A stretch of DNA of 64,000 nucleotides from Actinoplanes aureus. GTDB lineage: Bacteria; Actinomycetota; Actinomycetes; Mycobacteriales; Micromonosporaceae. The stretch is from the NCBI RefSeq assembly GCF_015704865.1, contig NZ_JADQTO010000004.1, positions 384,755 through 448,754 on the forward strand. Reading direction: 5' to 3'. Positions 41,930 through 56,040 of this stretch are shown here, piece by piece. The notes under the pieces are model-generated. The model was given only the letters and a program-made list of their open reading frames with translations. It was not told the DNA's origin and ran no database searches. A program made the translations under genes and the position numbers. Position 1 is the stretch's first letter. Every line of letters begins with the position of its first letter.

Positions 41930-42136
41930 TTATTGACCTATCGGGTCAAGAAGCTCGCGCCAGAGAATGCGGACTTCGTCACTCACGCAGGCCTCCCGTG
42001 AGTGACCGCAGAGGCACCACGGCGAGTCCTGGCCGGCGCGACCATGGGCCTGCGGCTCGACTTCGACGGGCGGTGGGGGAATATGGGACGCAGGCGGACT
42101 CATACCGTCTACCAGCGAAGCGTTTTGGCCGGACAT
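41930..42136 (-). CDS. Small Pro-rich protein with CLCGH motif
   Basis: 68 residues. GAGGAGG eight bases before the ATG at 42136 and a TACAGT -10-like box at 42163-42158 support a real gene. The sequence is Pro-rich in the middle (ASHIPPPPVEVEPQ), then WCLCGHSREACVSDEV near the C-terminus, which could bind a metal (two Cys, two nearby His/Cys). Seven bases separate its stop from the YidH-like gene, so it probably leads that operon. I do not recognise a family, though CLCGH-containing small proteins are common in actinobacteria. Confidence 0.55.
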   Translation of the reverse strand: MSGQNASLVDGMSPPASHIPPPPVEVEPQAHGRAGQDSPWCLCGHSREACVSDEVRILWRELLDPIGQ

Positions 42137-42329
42137 GTCTGACACCTCCTCAAGGCCACTGTAGCGATCGTGATCGCGCCGTGGGTGAGGTGTGTCACTC
42201 TGGGTGGCCGGCACCAGTAAAGCTACTGACGGGTAACCTGGCGGACATGTGCACTGCCCGGGCTCACCCCGGCCGGCAGTCAGGTCGACCGCAACGGTGC
42301 GTTCAATACAGGAGGGTCGTAGGAGCGCG

Positions 42330-43109
42330 ATGAACATCGTCGTACTGGTGAAGCAGGTACCCGACTCCGGTGCCGAGCGCACCCTGAGCGCTAGCGACAA
42401 CACCGTCGAGCGGAGCTCGGCGAGCAACGTCATCAACGAGATGGACGAGTACGCCATCGAGGAAGCGCTGAAGATCAAGGAAGCGCACGGTGGCGAGGTG
42501 ACCGTGCTGACGGTGGGCCCGGCGGGCGCCACCGAGTCGATCCGCAAGGCGCTCTCCATGGGCCCCGACAAGGCGGTTCACGTGCAGGACGACGCGCTGC
42601 ACGGCTCGTGCGCCGTCGCCACGTCCAAGGTGCTCGCGGCCGCCCTCGGCACGCTCAACGCCGACCTGATCCTGTGTGGTGCCGAGTCGACCGACGGCCG
42701 TGTCCAGGTCGTCCCGCACATGCTGGCCGAGCGCCTCGGTGTGGCCGCCCTCACCGGCGCCCGCAAGCTCACCGTGGACGGTTCCCAGCTGACCGTCGAG
42801 CGGCAGACCGACGAGGGCTACGAGGTGGTCACGGCCGCCACGCCGGCGATCGTCAGCGTCTGGGACACCATCAACGAGCCGCGGTACCCGTCCTTCAAGG
42901 GCATCATGGCCGCGAAGAAGAAGCCGGTGCAGAGCCTCGCCCTGAGTGACCTGGGCGTCTCCGCCGACGAAGTGGGCTTCGCCGGTGCCACCAGCACCGT
43001 GCTCGAGTTCTCGAAGCGGCCGGCCCGGTCCGGCGGCACGAAGATCACCGACGAGGGCGACGGCGGCGAGAAGCTGGTCGCGTACCTCGCCACCGAGAAG
43101 TTCGTCTGA
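42330..43109 (+). CDS. etfB: Electron transfer flavoprotein beta subunit
   Basis: 259 residues. The AMP-binding beta subunit has MNIVVLVKQVPDSG at the start, NEMDEYAIEEALKIKE, and the conserved DLILCGAESTDGRVQVVPHMLAERLG. With EtfA it takes electrons from acyl-CoA dehydrogenases to the respiratory chain. ATG 42330 has AGGAG eight bases before. It corresponds to fixA (Rv3029c) in order. Followed by etfA after 23 bases. Confidence 0.95.
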   Translation: MNIVVLVKQVPDSGAERTLSASDNTVERSSASNVINEMDEYAIEEALKIKEAHGGEVTVLTVGPAGATESIRKALSMGPDKAVHVQDDALHGSCAVATSKVLAAALGTLNADLILCGAESTDGRVQVVPHMLAERLGVAALTGARKLTVDGSQLTVERQTDEGYEVVTAATPAIVSVWDTINEPRYPSFKGIMAAKKKPVQSLALSDLGVSADEVGFAGATSTVLEFSKRPARSGGTKITDEGDGGEKLVAYLATEKFV

Positions 43110-43132
43110 GCGGGTCGAGGGGAATAGACACC

Positions 43133-44083
43133 ATGGCTGAGGTATTGGTCGTCGTCGAGGCCTCGCAGGCTGCCGGCGTCAAGAAGGTCACGCTCGAGAT
43201 GCTGACCATCGCCCGTGGGCTCGGTTCGCCGAGCGCGGTGGTCTTCGGTGACGCGGCGCAGCTTACCGACAAGCTGGCCGAGTTCGGTGCGGAGAAGATC
43301 TACGTGGCGTCCGGTGAGGACGTCGAGGGCTACCTGGTGGCGCCCAAGGCCACCGTGGTCGCCGAGCTGGTGAAGCGGGTGCAGCCGGCCGCCGTGCTGC
43401 TCGGCTCCACTCAGGAGGGCAAGGAGATCGCCGGACGCCTGGCGGTCAAGCTGGACAACGGCCTGCTCACCGACGCGGTCGCGGTCGAGGCCGACGGCAC
43501 CGCCACCCAGGTGGTCTTCGCCGGTTCCACGATCGTCAAGTCCAAGGTCACCCGCGGCCTGCCGATCGTGACCATCCGCCCCAACTCGATCACCCCGGCG
43601 CCCGCCGCGGCCTCGCCGGCCGTCGAGCAGCTGACCGTCGCGGTCTCCGACCAGGACAAGCTGACCAAGGTGGTCGAGCGGGTCGCCGAGCAGAAGGGCT
43701 CCCGCCCCGAGCTCACCGAGGCGTCGATCGTCGTCTCCGGCGGCCGCGGCGTCGGCAACGCCGACAACTTCAAACTGGTCGAGGAGCTCGCCGACCTGCT
43801 CGGCGGCGCGGTCGGCGCGTCCCGCGCGGCGGTCGACTCCGGTTACTACCCGCACCAGTTCCAGGTCGGCCAGACCGGCAAGACGGTGTCGCCGCAGCTC
43901 TACGTCGCGCTCGGCATCTCCGGCGCGATCCAGCACCGGGCCGGCATGCAGACCTCGAAGACCATCGTCGCGGTCAACAAGGACGCCGAGGCGCCGATCT
44001 TCGAGCTCGCCGACTTCGGCGTGGTGGGCGATCTCTTCAAGATCGTGCCGCAGGCGGCCGACGAGATCCGCAAGCGCAAGTAG
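43133..44083 (+). CDS. etfA: Electron transfer flavoprotein alpha subunit
   Basis: 316 residues. The C-terminal FAD domain is clear: [56 protein letters not shown] (long motif 225-265) and [24 protein letters not shown]. It binds FAD and pairs with EtfB. Corresponds to fixB (Rv3028c). A strong terminator follows 20 bases after the stop. Confidence 0.95.
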   Translation: MAEVLVVVEASQAAGVKKVTLEMLTIARGLGSPSAVVFGDAAQLTDKLAEFGAEKIYVASGEDVEGYLVAPKATVVAELVKRVQPAAVLLGSTQEGKEIAGRLAVKLDNGLLTDAVAVEADGTATQVVFAGSTIVKSKVTRGLPIVTIRPNSITPAPAAASPAVEQLTVAVSDQDKLTKVVERVAEQKGSRPELTEASIVVSGGRGVGNADNFKLVEELADLLGGAVGASRAAVDSGYYPHQFQVGQTGKTVSPQLYVALGISGAIQHRAGMQTSKTIVAVNKDAEAPIFELADFGVVGDLFKIVPQAADEIRKRK

Positions 44084-44103
44084 ACATCTCGCTCCGAGGG
44101 AAA

Positions 44104-44139
44104 ACGGCCCGGCGGTCTTCCGCCGGGCCGTCTCCTTTT
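44104..44139 (+). terminator. Rho-independent terminator of etfBA
   Basis: ACGGCCCGGCGG (44104-44115) pairs perfectly with CCGCCGGGCCGT (44120-44131), loop TCTT. CTCC and a TTTT tract (44136-44139) follow. It is the clearest intrinsic terminator in the window. Confidence 0.9.
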
Positions 44140-44617
44140 CCGGTACGGGCGCCGCGTCCCGCCGAAGCCACACCTCCCGCCCTGCCGCGCGGCCACCTGC
44201 CCACTCACCGCCCCACCGCGCCCGCCGGGAAACGCCACGTGCCCCAGCCGAGTCCGGTCAGCTGCTCGCCATAGCGAGCCCGCACTCACGGCCCGACAGC
44301 CGCCCGCTGGAGAGCCTTCGTGGTCGGGGTCCAGGTCGGCCCACACTCAATGCTGTCTCAACGGCCTCAAGACAACACTCACGTTGGGCCAAGAAATCCG
44401 GACGTGATGGCCGCGCGGGGCGTTGGCGGCGGGTGAGGGTATGGGCGTGCTTGGGCCCGGCGGGCGCCGGGCGGCATGGAGTGGCAGGTGGTCGCGGGGG
44501 GACGGCGGGACGGCGGAAATCTCGGCGGGGAGGTGTGGGGCGTACCCCCGCATGGTTTTGATCTTCGCGGTAGGACGGCTGGGGGGTGCGCCGGGCGGAG
44601 GGCCTAAGCTGAAAGTG
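44140..44617. other. Gene-free stretch between etfA and the cysteine desulfurase
   Basis: About 480 bases without a convincing gene. In M. tuberculosis an acyltransferase (Rv3026c) occupies this place; no trace of it is visible. The stretch contains repeat A copy 2 (44338-44390) and GC-rich sequence. The TAAGCT box at 44605-44610, seven bases before the desulfurase ATG, could be its -10 and gives a leaderless start. Confidence 0.55.
44338..44390. repeat. Dispersed palindromic repeat family A, copy 2
   Basis: 53 bp, 48 of 53 positions identical to 199-251. Inner stem GCTGTCT/AGACAAC has one C-A mismatch on this strand that becomes a G-U pair on the other, and the outer stem is GGCCCA/TGGGCC. 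The upstream sequence AGAGCCTTCGTGGTC (44311-44325) also matches the region before copy 1, but an extra ~10 bases separate it from the palindrome. Confidence 0.7.
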
Positions 44618-45793
44618 ATGGCCTACCTGGATCATGCGGCGACCACGCCGATGCTTCCCGCCGCGCTGGACGCCTACGTCGCCGCGGCGCGGGAGGTCGG
44701 CAACCCGTCGTCCCTGCACGCCGCCGGGCGCGGCGCCCGGCGCCTGGTCGAGGAGTCGCGGGAGCGGATCGCCGCGGCGCTCAGCGCGCGCCCGTCCGAG
44801 GTGATTTTCACCGGTGGCGGCACGGAGAGTGACAACCTCGCCGTCAAGGGCATCTTCTGGGCACGGCGTGCGGCGCAGCCGGCGCGGGCCCGGGTGGTGG
44901 CCTCGGCGGTGGAGCATCACGCGGTGCTGGACGCGGTCGACTGGCTGGGCCGGCAGGAGGGCGCCGCGGTGGCGTCGCTGCCGGTGGACGGTGCCGGCCG
45001 GGTGGCACCGGAGACCCTCGCCGAGATGATCGACGAATACCGCGACGAGCTCGCGGTGATCAGCGTGCAGTGGGCGAACAACGAGGTCGGCACGGTGCAG
45101 CCGATCGCCGAGCTGGCGCGGATCGCGGCCGAGGCGGGTGTGCCGTTCCACACCGACGCGGTCCAGGCGGTCGGGCAGATCCCGGTGGATTTCGCGGCGA
45201 GCGGTGTCGCCGCGCTCACGGTGACCGGGCACAAGGTCGGCGGGCCGGTCGGGGTGGGTGCGTTGCTGCTGGGCCGCGAGGTGCCGTGCACGCCGCTGTT
45301 GCACGGCGGCGGCCAGGAGCGCGACGTGCGTTCCGGCACGCTGGACACGCCCGGTGTGGTCGCTTTCGCGACCGCGGTGGAGGCCGCGGTGAAGACCCGG
45401 GAGGAGTACGCGACGCGCCTCGCCGCCCTGCGCGACGAGCTGGTCGAGCGGGTACGCGCCGCGGTCCCCGACGCGATCTTCAACGGTTCCGTGGCCGACC
45501 GGCTGCCCGGTAACGCGCACTTCTCCTTCCCCGGCTGCGAGGGCGACGCGTTGCTGCTGCTCCTGGACGCGCAGGGGGTCTACTGCTCGACCGGTTCGGC
45601 CTGCTCCGCCGGGGTGGCGCAACCGAGTCACGTGCTGCTGGCGATGGGTGCGGACGACGCCCGGTCCCGGTCGTCGCTGCGCTTCACGCTCGGCCACGAC
45701 AGCACCACGGCCGACGTGGACGCGCTGCTCGCGGCGCTGCCGGGTGCGGTGGAACGCGCCCGCCGGGCGGGTGCCTGGAAGACTCCCAGATAG
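44618..45793 (+). CDS. iscS: Cysteine desulfurase (IscS/NifS type)
   Basis: 391 residues. PLP lysine K206 is in [10 protein letters not shown], the active-site loop cysteine C329 in [11 protein letters not shown], and the substrate histidine in [10 protein letters not shown]. It removes sulfur from cysteine as a persulfide. Adjacent mnmA suggests that it feeds tRNA 2-thiolation, and it can also supply Fe-S assembly. ATG 44618 begins [11 protein letters not shown], the usual N-terminus. It corresponds to iscS (Rv3025c) beside trmU (Rv3024c). The loop length before C329 fits the class II/IscS-like actinobacterial form. Confidence 0.93.
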   Translation: MAYLDHAATTPMLPAALDAYVAAAREVGNPSSLHAAGRGARRLVEESRERIAAALSARPSEVIFTGGGTESDNLAVKGIFWARRAAQPARARVVASAVEHHAVLDAVDWLGRQEGAAVASLPVDGAGRVAPETLAEMIDEYRDELAVISVQWANNEVGTVQPIAELARIAAEAGVPFHTDAVQAVGQIPVDFAASGVAALTVTGHKVGGPVGVGALLLGREVPCTPLLHGGGQERDVRSGTLDTPGVVAFATAVEAAVKTREEYATRLAALRDELVERVRAAVPDAIFNGSVADRLPGNAHFSFPGCEGDALLLLLDAQGVYCSTGSACSAGVAQPSHVLLAMGADDARSRSSLRFTLGHDSTTADVDALLAALPGAVERARRAGAWKTPR

Positions 45794-45803
45794 GCTTTGC
45801 ACA
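45791..45803 (+). promoter_or_regulatory. -10 box and leaderless start of mnmA
   Basis: TAGGCT (45791-45796) lies six bases before the ATG at 45803 and includes the stop codon (TAG) of the desulfurase gene. No ribosome site is present. It could allow mnmA to be transcribed independently besides read-through. The -35 region is weak. Confidence 0.4.
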
Positions 45804-46892
45804 TGCGAGTTCTTGCGGCCATGTCGGGCGGTGTCGATTCCGCGGTCGCCGCCGCGCGCGCTCGTGACGCCGGTCACGACGTCACCGGTGTGCACCTGGC
45901 GCTGGCCCGTAATCCACAGACGTTCCGGACCGGGGCGCGCGGCTGCTGCACCCTGGAGGATTCCCGGGACGCGCGCCGGGCCGCCGATGTGATCGGCATC
46001 CCGTTCTACGTGTGGGACATGGCCGAGGAGTTCCACGACAGCGTCGTCGACGACTTCGTGAACGAGTACGCGGCCGGGCGTACGCCGAATCCCTGCCTGC
46101 GCTGCAACGAGAAGATCAAGTTTGCTGCGGTGCTGGACCGTGCGGTCGCTCTGGGGTTCGACGCGGTCGTGACCGGCCACCACGCGCGGCTGGGTGCCGA
46201 CGGCCTGCTGCGCCGCAGCGTCGATCTGCCCAAGGACCAGTCCTACGTCCTGGCCGTGCTGACCCGCTCGCAGCTGGAGCGGGCCGTCTTCCCGCTCGGT
46301 GACTCGACGAAGGAACAGGTGCGGGCCGAGGCCGCCGAACGTGGGCTGGCCGTGGCGGACAAGCCGGACTCGCACGACATCTGCTTCATCTCGGACGGGG
46401 ACACCCGGGGCTTTCTGGAACGGCGGCTGGGGTCGGCGCCGGGCGACATCGTGGACGGGCGGAGCGGTGAGAAGCTCGGCACCCACAACGGCGCCTACGG
46501 GTTCACGATCGGCCAGCGCAAGGGCTTGGACCTGCGGGTTCCCGCCGCGGATGGCCGTCCTCGATACGTGTTGTCGATCACTCCGGTGACGAACACGGTG
46601 ACCGTGGGTCCGCGCGAGGATCTCGAGGTGGACGTGGTGACCGCCGAACGCCCGATCTGGCATGAAATTTCGTCTGATGTCTCGTGCGAGGTGCAGCTGC
46701 GCGCCCACGGCGAGGTGGTGGCAGCGTCGGTCTCGGTGACTGAGGACGGCTTGACGGCTCGCCTGGAGTCGCCGGCCCGCGGAGTGGCGGCGGGGCAGGC
46801 GATCGTCGCCTACCGGCCGGACCCGGGCGGCGACATCGTGCTCGGCTCGGCGACGATCACCGCGGGCACCCGGGCGCCGGCCGATGTCGCCA

Positions 46893-46900
<8 letters not shown>
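45803..46900 (+). CDS. mnmA: tRNA-specific 2-thiouridylase MnmA
   Basis: 365 residues. The PP-loop is [12 protein letters not shown] (7-18). The two catalytic cysteines are C98 in [12 protein letters not shown] and C194 in SHDICFI. The enzyme thiolates U34 of tRNA Lys, Glu and Gln using sulfur from the desulfurase encoded just upstream. The C-terminal beta-barrel is present ([12 protein letters not shown] onward). Starts eight bases after the desulfurase stop; its own stop overlaps the next start. Corresponds to trmU (Rv3024c). Confidence 0.95.
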
Positions 46901-50154
<3,254 letters not shown>

Positions 50155-50259
50155 TGCGGTGGCCGGGGTTCGCGGTCACCCTTACGGGGGAATCGTGACG
50201 GTTATCACGTGTAGGAGCTTATGACGGTTTAGTAACGCATAGGTGCTTAAGAGCAAAAA

Positions 50260-50281
50260 ACACCATATGGATCTATGGTGT
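50260..50281. promoter_or_regulatory. 8-bp inverted repeat in the upstream region of the GGDEF-EAL gene
   Basis: ACACCATA (50260-50267), six-base loop, TATGGTGT (50274-50281) in a stretch (50200-50285) that is much more AT-rich than its surroundings. The palindrome could be a regulator site or a small 5'-UTR hairpin. Nearby GTTATCACGTGTAGG (50203-50217) is also partly symmetric. I could not match either to a known box or to a cyclic-di-GMP riboswitch. Confidence 0.4.
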
Positions 50282-50316
50282 AGGCGATCGGTGATCGAGG
50301 CCATCGTGGAGGTCGC

Positions 50317-52545
50317 ATGGATGCCGCTCGCCCTCGCATGGCCGGATTCCGGACCGCCCCCAAGGTGGCCCGGATCGATCCCGGCCTGGGCACCTCCGGC
50401 CGGCGGCCGGTCGGCAGGAGGCCAACCGGCCACCACCCTGCCGACCTTGACGCGGCCCGCCAGCTCAGTGGTGTTCCGCTTGACGACCGGGAGCCAGGCG
50501 GCCCGCGCCACCGGCGCACCATCCTCATCACGACGATCGTCGCCGTCGCCGGAGCGCTGACGCTCTGGGCGGCCGATCCCGGATCCTTCGCCGGCCTGCC
50601 GGCCGGCTTCTGGACGATGGCGCTGCTCGCGATCGCCGCCGACGCCCGCCCCTATCTGGTGCCCGGCCGCCGGGCCAGCGCCGTCGTCCTGCCCTCGATC
50701 TGCTTCACCTTCGCGATCCTGCTGGCCTGGGGTGGCCCGCCGGCGCTGGCCGTCCAGCTGGTCGCGGTGACCGTCGCCGGCGTACGGATCCGGCATTCGC
50801 TGCGCCGCACCCTGCATCTGGCGCTTCAGCACGCCGTCGCGCTCGGCGCGGCGGCCGGTGTCGCCGCTGCCGCGTCGCTGCGGATCGGCACCGGGCCCGG
50901 CTGGGGCGACGCCGTGCTCACCGTCGCCGCCGCGGCCGCCTGGATCGCCGCCCGGTACGTGGTCGCCGCCCTGGTCCGGCGCTGGACCAGTGAGGGCCGC
51001 CCGGGTGGCCGGCCGAAACGGCACGGGGTGCACGCCGATCTGCTGGCCACCGCCGCGCTGCTGCTCCTCGGCCCGGTGGTGCTGGTCGCCGCGCACGTCA
51101 GCCCGGCTCTGCTGCCGCTGGCCCTGCTGGCGTTGCACGCGGTGCACCGGATGGTCCGCTGGGCCGGCGAGTCGGAGCGGGCCGCCCGGTTCGACGCCCT
51201 GACCGGCCTGCCGAACCGCCGGGCGTTGCAGGCCGCGATGACCGAGCGCGCCCCGGACCGTCGCCGCGCGCTGCTGCTGCTCGACCTGGACCGGTTCCGT
51301 ACGGTCAACGACGCCCTCGGCCACGGCGCCGGCGACCACCTGCTGACCCGGGTGGCGGACCGGCTCGCCGCCGCGGTGCCCGCCCACGACCTGGTCGTCC
51401 GGCTCGGCGGTGACGAGTTCGCGGTGCTCGCCACCCGGGTCGAGGGTCCGGCCGCGGCCCGCCGGATCGCGCAGCACCTGGCCGAGACGCTGAGCCGCCC
51501 GTTCCCGATGGACGGCACGCCGGTCGAGCTGAGCGCGTCGATCGGGATAGCGCTGCAGTCCGGCCGTCGTGACGGCGGCACCCTGCTGCGCGAGGCGGAG
51601 GCCGCGATGTACGAGGCCAAGCAGCGCGGCGACCAGATCGCGGTGCACGGCCCGGATGCCGCTCACCACTCGCCGGAGCGGCTGGCCCTTCTCGCCGACC
51701 TGCGTACCGCGCTGCGGCGGGACTCGCCCGACGACGGGATCGTGCTCTTCTACCAGCCGCAGATCGCCATCGCGACCGGCGAGGTGATCGGTGTGGAGGC
51801 GTTGCTGCGCTGGCGGCATCCGGAGCGCGGCACGGTCGGCCCGGAGGAACTGCTCCGGGTGGCCGAGCCCACCCCGGTGATGCGGTTGCTGACCAACCGG
51901 GTGCTGGAGGAGGTGATCGCGCAGCTGGCCGCATGGCAGAAACAGAAGAAGCCGCTGCGGGCCGCGGTCAACGTCAGCGCCCGCGACCTGCACGCCGGGG
52001 ACATCGCGGATCGGGTCGCCGGGCTCCTGCACCGCTACGCGGTCCCGGCCGAGCTGCTCCAGCTGGAGATCACCGAGAGTGCCCTGATGGCCGACCCGCA
52101 CCGGGTGCTGGACACCACCACCCGGCTGAGCCGGATGGGCGTCGCGATCTCCCTGGACGACTTCGGCACCGGCTACTCGTCGTTGCAGCATCTGCGCCGG
52201 CTGCCGCTCTCCGAGGTGAAGATCGATCGTTCGTTCGTCCTGGGTATGGCGACGGACCGGGGCGACGCGGCGATCGTGCGCTCGGTCATCGGCCTGGCCG
52301 AGGCGCTCGGTCTGCGTGCGGTCGCCGAGGGTGTGGAGGACGAGGCCACCTGGCGGCTGCTCGCCGCCGCCGGTTGTCACACCGCGCAGGGCTGGTTCCA
52401 CGCTCGCCCGATGCCGGCCGCCGATCTCGCCGAGTGGCTGGGCCGGTACCGGCCGGTCCAGCCCCGGAAAATAGACTCAGGGTTCGCAGGCAAACCGTCA
52501 AACAATGAGGGGGCAGGATGGCCGCCATCTCCCGCGAAGAGGTAG
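50317..52545 (+). CDS. Membrane GGDEF-EAL cyclic-di-GMP signalling protein
   Basis: 742 residues. A disordered Pro/Arg-rich start (1-65) and 6-8 membrane segments (66-285) precede a GGDEF domain with intact RLGGDEFAV near 365 and no RXXD inhibitory site (PAHD at that position), then an EAL domain with [13 protein letters not shown] near 493, [22 protein letters not shown] and VAEGVED. Both catalytic motifs look intact, so it may make and/or degrade cyclic-di-GMP. ATG 50317 has GGAGG four bases upstream. The 3' end overlaps gatC by 28 bases. Confidence 0.9.
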   Translation: MDAARPRMAGFRTAPKVARIDPGLGTSGRRPVGRRPTGHHPADLDAARQLSGVPLDDREPGGPRHRRTILITTIVAVAGALTLWAADPGSFAGLPAGFWTMALLAIAADARPYLVPGRRASAVVLPSICFTFAILLAWGGPPALAVQLVAVTVAGVRIRHSLRRTLHLALQHAVALGAAAGVAAAASLRIGTGPGWGDAVLTVAAAAAWIAARYVVAALVRRWTSEGRPGGRPKRHGVHADLLATAALLLLGPVVLVAAHVSPALLPLALLALHAVHRMVRWAGESERAARFDALTGLPNRRALQAAMTERAPDRRRALLLLDLDRFRTVNDALGHGAGDHLLTRVADRLAAAVPAHDLVVRLGGDEFAVLATRVEGPAAARRIAQHLAETLSRPFPMDGTPVELSASIGIALQSGRRDGGTLLREAEAAMYEAKQRGDQIAVHGPDAAHHSPERLALLADLRTALRRDSPDDGIVLFYQPQIAIATGEVIGVEALLRWRHPERGTVGPEELLRVAEPTPVMRLLTNRVLEEVIAQLAAWQKQKKPLRAAVNVSARDLHAGDIADRVAGLLHRYAVPAELLQLEITESALMADPHRVLDTTTRLSRMGVAISLDDFGTGYSSLQHLRRLPLSEVKIDRSFVLGMATDRGDAAIVRSVIGLAEALGLRAVAEGVEDEATWRLLAAAGCHTAQGWFHARPMPAADLAEWLGRYRPVQPRKIDSGFAGKPSNNEGAGWPPSPAKR

Positions 52546-52817
52546 CGCATCTGGCGCGCCTGTCGCGGCTCGCCGTGACCGAGGAAGAGCTCGATCGATT
52601 CGCGGGACAGCTCGATGTGATCCTGCAGTCGGTCGCGCGGGTCGGTGAGGTGGCCGCGGAGGAGATCCCGCCGACCTCGCACTCGGTTCCGCTGACCAAT
52701 GTGTACCGCGACGACGTCCCCACTCCGAGCCTGACGCAGGACGAGGCGCTGTCCGGCGCTCCGGACGCGTACGAGGGCCGGTTCCGGGTGCCGCGCATCC
52801 TGGACGAGGAGGACTGA
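52518..52817 (+). CDS. gatC: Asp/Glu-tRNA amidotransferase subunit GatC
   Basis: 99 residues. The family's start [32 protein letters not shown] and the [15 protein letters not shown] region are clear. GatC stabilises the GatA-GatB complex. ATG 52518 has AGGGGGCAGG just upstream. It begins inside the last 28 bases of the GGDEF-EAL gene in another frame; TAGACT at 52472-52477 may be a promoter for gatCAB within that gene. Equivalent to Rv3012c. Confidence 0.94.
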   Translation: MAAISREEVAHLARLSRLAVTEEELDRFAGQLDVILQSVARVGEVAAEEIPPTSHSVPLTNVYRDDVPTPSLTQDEALSGAPDAYEGRFRVPRILDEED

Positions 52818-52823
52818 TCGATC

Positions 52824-54287
52824 GTGAGTGACCTGACCAGGATGTCCGCGGCTGATCTCAGCAAGTTGATCACCGCGAAGCAGGTCTCGGCCGTCGAGGT
52901 CGCCACCGCGCACCTCGATCGCATCGCCGCGGTCGATGATCGAGTGCACGCGTTCCTCCACGTGGACCGGGAGGGCGCCCTCGAAGCGGCGGCCGCGGTC
53001 GACCGCGGGGAGATCACCGGTCCGCTGGCCGGTGTGCCGATCGCGGTCAAGGACGTGGTGACCACCAAGGGCATCCCGACCACCGCGGCCTCGAAGATCC
53101 TCGAGGGCTGGAAGCCGCCGTACGACGCGACGATCGTCGAGCGGCTGAAGAAGGCCGGCATGCCGATCCTCGGCAAGACCAACATGGACGAGTTCGCCAT
53201 GGGGTCGTCGACCGAGTACAGCGCCTACGGCCCGACGAACAACCCGTGGGACCTGGGCCGGATCCCGGGCGGCTCCGGTGGTGGCTCGGCCGCCGCTATC
53301 GCCGCTTACGAGGCCCCGCTCGCAATCGGCACCGACACCGGCGGCTCGATCCGCCAGCCCGGTGCGGTGACCGGAACGGTCGGCGCCAAGCCCACCTACG
53401 GCGGCACCTCCCGCTACGGCTTGATCGCCTTCTCCTCCTCGCTGGACACCCCGGGTCCGTGTGCGCGGACCGTCGAGGACACCGCCCTGCTGCACGCGGT
53501 GATCGCCGGGCACGACCCGCGTGACTCGACGTCGATCAACCAGGCGGTGCCGGACGTCGTGCGAGCCGCCCAGATCGGCAAAAATGGGGATCTGTCCGGC
53601 GTCAAGCTGGGCGTCGTCAAGGAGTTCACCGGCGACGGCTCCGAGCCCGGCGTGAGCGCCGCGTTCAAGGAGTCCCTGGAAGCCCTGGTCAAGCTGGGCG
53701 CCGAGGTCGTCGAGGTGTCCTGCCCGCACTTCCAGTACGCCCTCCCGGCCTACTACCTGATCGCCCCCAGCGAGTGCTCCTCGAACCTGGCCCGCTTCGA
53801 CGGCGTCCGCTACGGCCTCCGCGAGGGCGACGACGGCAACCGCTCGCTCGAGGAGGTCATGTCGCTGACCCGCGAGGCCGGCTTCGGCCCCGAGGTGAAG
53901 CGCCGGATCATCATCGGCACCTACGCCCTGTCGTCGGGTTACTACGACGCCTACTACGGGCAGGCGCAGAAGGTCCGCACCCTGATCACCCGGGACTTCC
54001 AGTCCGCGTTCGAGAAGGTCGACGTGCTCGTCTCGCCGACCACACCGTTCGTGGCGTTCCCATTCGGGTCGCGTACCTCCGACCCGTACCAGATGTACCT
54101 CGCCGACCTCTTCACCATCCCGACGAACCTGTACGGCGGCCCGGCCATCTCGGTACCGTGCGGACTCTCCGAGGGCCTGCCGGTCGGCTTCCAGATCATG
54201 GCGCCGACGATGGCCGACGACCGGATGTACCGGGTCGCCGCCGCTCTCGAGTCCGCCGTCGGCACGCTCACCCCGCCGGCCCTGTGA
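52824..54287 (+). CDS. gatA: Asp/Glu-tRNA amidotransferase subunit GatA
   Basis: 487 residues of the amidase signature family. The catalytic triad is K76 (AVKDV), cis-Ser151 ([11 protein letters not shown]) and nucleophile Ser175 ([12 protein letters not shown]). It releases ammonia from glutamine, which passes to GatB. Starts with GTG six bases after gatC. The active-site spacing equals that of characterised GatA. Equivalent to Rv3011c. Confidence 0.95.
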   Translation: MSDLTRMSAADLSKLITAKQVSAVEVATAHLDRIAAVDDRVHAFLHVDREGALEAAAAVDRGEITGPLAGVPIAVKDVVTTKGIPTTAASKILEGWKPPYDATIVERLKKAGMPILGKTNMDEFAMGSSTEYSAYGPTNNPWDLGRIPGGSGGGSAAAIAAYEAPLAIGTDTGGSIRQPGAVTGTVGAKPTYGGTSRYGLIAFSSSLDTPGPCARTVEDTALLHAVIAGHDPRDSTSINQAVPDVVRAAQIGKNGDLSGVKLGVVKEFTGDGSEPGVSAAFKESLEALVKLGAEVVEVSCPHFQYALPAYYLIAPSECSSNLARFDGVRYGLREGDDGNRSLEEVMSLTREAGFGPEVKRRIIIGTYALSSGYYDAYYGQAQKVRTLITRDFQSAFEKVDVLVSPTTPFVAFPFGSRTSDPYQMYLADLFTIPTNLYGGPAISVPCGLSEGLPVGFQIMAPTMADDRMYRVAAALESAVGTLTPPAL

Positions 54288-54297
54288 GGGAGAACCG

Positions 54298-55776
54298 ATG
54301 AGCTACGAAGAGATCCTCACCCGGTACGAGCCGGTGATCGGCCTGGAGACGCACGTCGAGCTGGGCACCAGAACCAAGATGTTCTGCGGCTGCAAGACCG
54401 ACTTCGGCGCCGAGCCGAACACTCAGGTCTGCCCGGTCTGCCTGGCCCTGCCGGGCGCGCTGCCGGTGGCCAACCGGGCCGGCATCGAGGCGACCATCCG
54501 GATCGGCCTCGCGCTGAACTGCGACATCGCCGAGTGGTGCCGGATGGCCCGGAAGAACTACTTCTACCCGGACATGCCGAAGAACTTCCAGACGTCCCAG
54601 TACGACGAGCCGCTCTGCACCGACGGCTACGTCGACGTGACCGTGGACGGCAAGGAGTACCGGATCGGCATCGAGCGGGTGCACCTCGAGGAGGACACCG
54701 GCAAGACGCTGCACGTCGGCGGCGCCACCGGCCGCATCCACGGCGCCACCGAGTCGCTCGTCGACTACAACCGGGCCGGCATCCCGCTCGTCGAGATCGT
54801 CACGAAGCCGGTCCCCGGCCTCGGCGAACTCGCCCCCGAGGTGGCCAAGGCCTACGTGGCCGAGCTGCGCGACATCATCCGCTCCCTCGGCGTCTCCGAC
54901 GTGCGCATGGAGCAGGGCTCGCTGCGCTGCGACGTGAACACCTCGCTGAACCGGCCGGGGGAGGAGTGGGGCACGCGTACCGAGACCAAGAACGTCAACA
55001 GCCTCCGCTCGGTCGAACGCGCCGTCCGCTCCGAGATCATCCGCCAGTCCGGCATCCTCGACGAGGGCGGCAAGATCTTCCAGGAGACCCGGCACTTCCA
55101 GGAGACCACCGGCGACACCCGTCCCGGCCGCTCCAAGGAGACGGCGACCGACTACCGCTACTTCCCGGAGCCCGACCTGGTCCCGATCGCGCCGGACCCG
55201 GCGTGGGTGGCCGAGCTGCGCGCCGGCCTCCCGGAGAGGCCCAGCGCCAAGCGGGCCCGGCTCCGCCTCGAATGGGGAATGAGCGAACTCGACATGCAGT
55301 CGGCCGCCAACGCCGGGGCCGTCGAACTGATCGAGGAGACCATCGCGGCCGGCGCGTCCCCGGCGGGCGCCCGCAAGTGGTGGCTCGGCGAACTGGCCCG
55401 GCGCGCCAACGAACAGAGCATCGACCTGGCCGAGGTCGGCGCCACGCCGGCGCAGGTCGCGGCCCTGCAGAAGCTGGTCGACGAGGGCAAGCTGAACGAC
55501 AAGCTGGCCCGCGCGGTCCTGGAAGGCGTCGTGGCCGGCGAAGGCGACCCGGCCGCCGTGATGGCCGCGCGCGGCCTCGAGGTGGTCAACGACACCGGCG
55601 CGCTCACCGCGGCGGTGGACGAGGCGATCGCCGCCAACCCGGACATCGCGGCCAAGATCCGCGACGGCAAGGTGGCGGCGGCGGGCGCCCTGGTGGGCGC
55701 GGTCATGAAAACCACGCGCGGTCAGGCAGACGCCAAGGCCGTCCGCGACCTCATCCTTGCCCGGCTCGGCGCTTAA
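54298..55776 (+). CDS. gatB: Asp/Glu-tRNA amidotransferase subunit GatB
   Basis: 492 residues. The kinase-like catalytic core has [37 protein letters not shown] and [18 protein letters not shown], followed by the helical YqeY-like C-terminal domain. With GatCA it transamidates Glu-tRNA(Gln) and Asp-tRNA(Asn). ATG 54298 lies ten bases after gatA. In M. tuberculosis pfkA sits between gatA and gatB; here the two are adjacent. A hairpin follows. Confidence 0.95.
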   Translation: MSYEEILTRYEPVIGLETHVELGTRTKMFCGCKTDFGAEPNTQVCPVCLALPGALPVANRAGIEATIRIGLALNCDIAEWCRMARKNYFYPDMPKNFQTSQYDEPLCTDGYVDVTVDGKEYRIGIERVHLEEDTGKTLHVGGATGRIHGATESLVDYNRAGIPLVEIVTKPVPGLGELAPEVAKAYVAELRDIIRSLGVSDVRMEQGSLRCDVNTSLNRPGEEWGTRTETKNVNSLRSVERAVRSEIIRQSGILDEGGKIFQETRHFQETTGDTRPGRSKETATDYRYFPEPDLVPIAPDPAWVAELRAGLPERPSAKRARLRLEWGMSELDMQSAANAGAVELIEETIAAGASPAGARKWWLGELARRANEQSIDLAEVGATPAQVAALQKLVDEGKLNDKLARAVLEGVVAGEGDPAAVMAARGLEVVNDTGALTAAVDEAIAANPDIAAKIRDGKVAAAGALVGAVMKTTRGQADAKAVRDLILARLGA

Positions 55777-55796
55777 ACCTTTCATCAGTACGCGTA

Positions 55797-55831
55797 ACCG
55801 CCCGGTCCCCGCTTCGGCGAGGCCGGGCGGT
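55797..55831 (+). terminator. Hairpin after gatB
   Basis: ACCGCCCGG (55797-55805) pairs with CCGGGCGGT (55823-55831), and CCCCGC/GCGAGG partly pairs around a TTCG loop. It starts 20 bases after the gatB stop. The following sequence is not T-rich, so the terminator is moderate in strength. Confidence 0.6.
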
Positions 55832-55915
55832 GCCGTACCCGGCCTTGTCTCCCCGCTGCCGGGCTGATGCGGTGGTCCTGCCTTTCTCCCTGGTGGCGCT
55901 GCGCATTTGTTCTCA

Positions 55916-56039
55916 CGCTCGCGAGGTGGGGACGGTTTTGGGGCGGCGATGGCCCACTCCGGGCGGTCAGGCTTGATCCCTGCGTGGACCATCACCGCCC
56001 CAAAACCTTGCCTACTCACCCTCCGCAGCGCGGCTCGCG
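55916..56039 (+). repeat. Dispersed palindromic repeat family B, copy 2
   Basis: 124 bp, about 119 identical to 295-418; the differences cluster in the last 30 bases. The hairpin core is 55934-56007. It has the same orientation as copy 1 and is inverted with respect to copy 3. Confidence 0.75.
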
Positions 56040-56040
56040 G

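Noticed and set aside
50155..50316. Possible cyclic-di-GMP riboswitch or BldD box upstream of the GGDEF-EAL gene
   Set aside because: No GEMM-type core sequences, and the partly symmetric TCACGTG sequence does not fit the BldD consensus as I know it.
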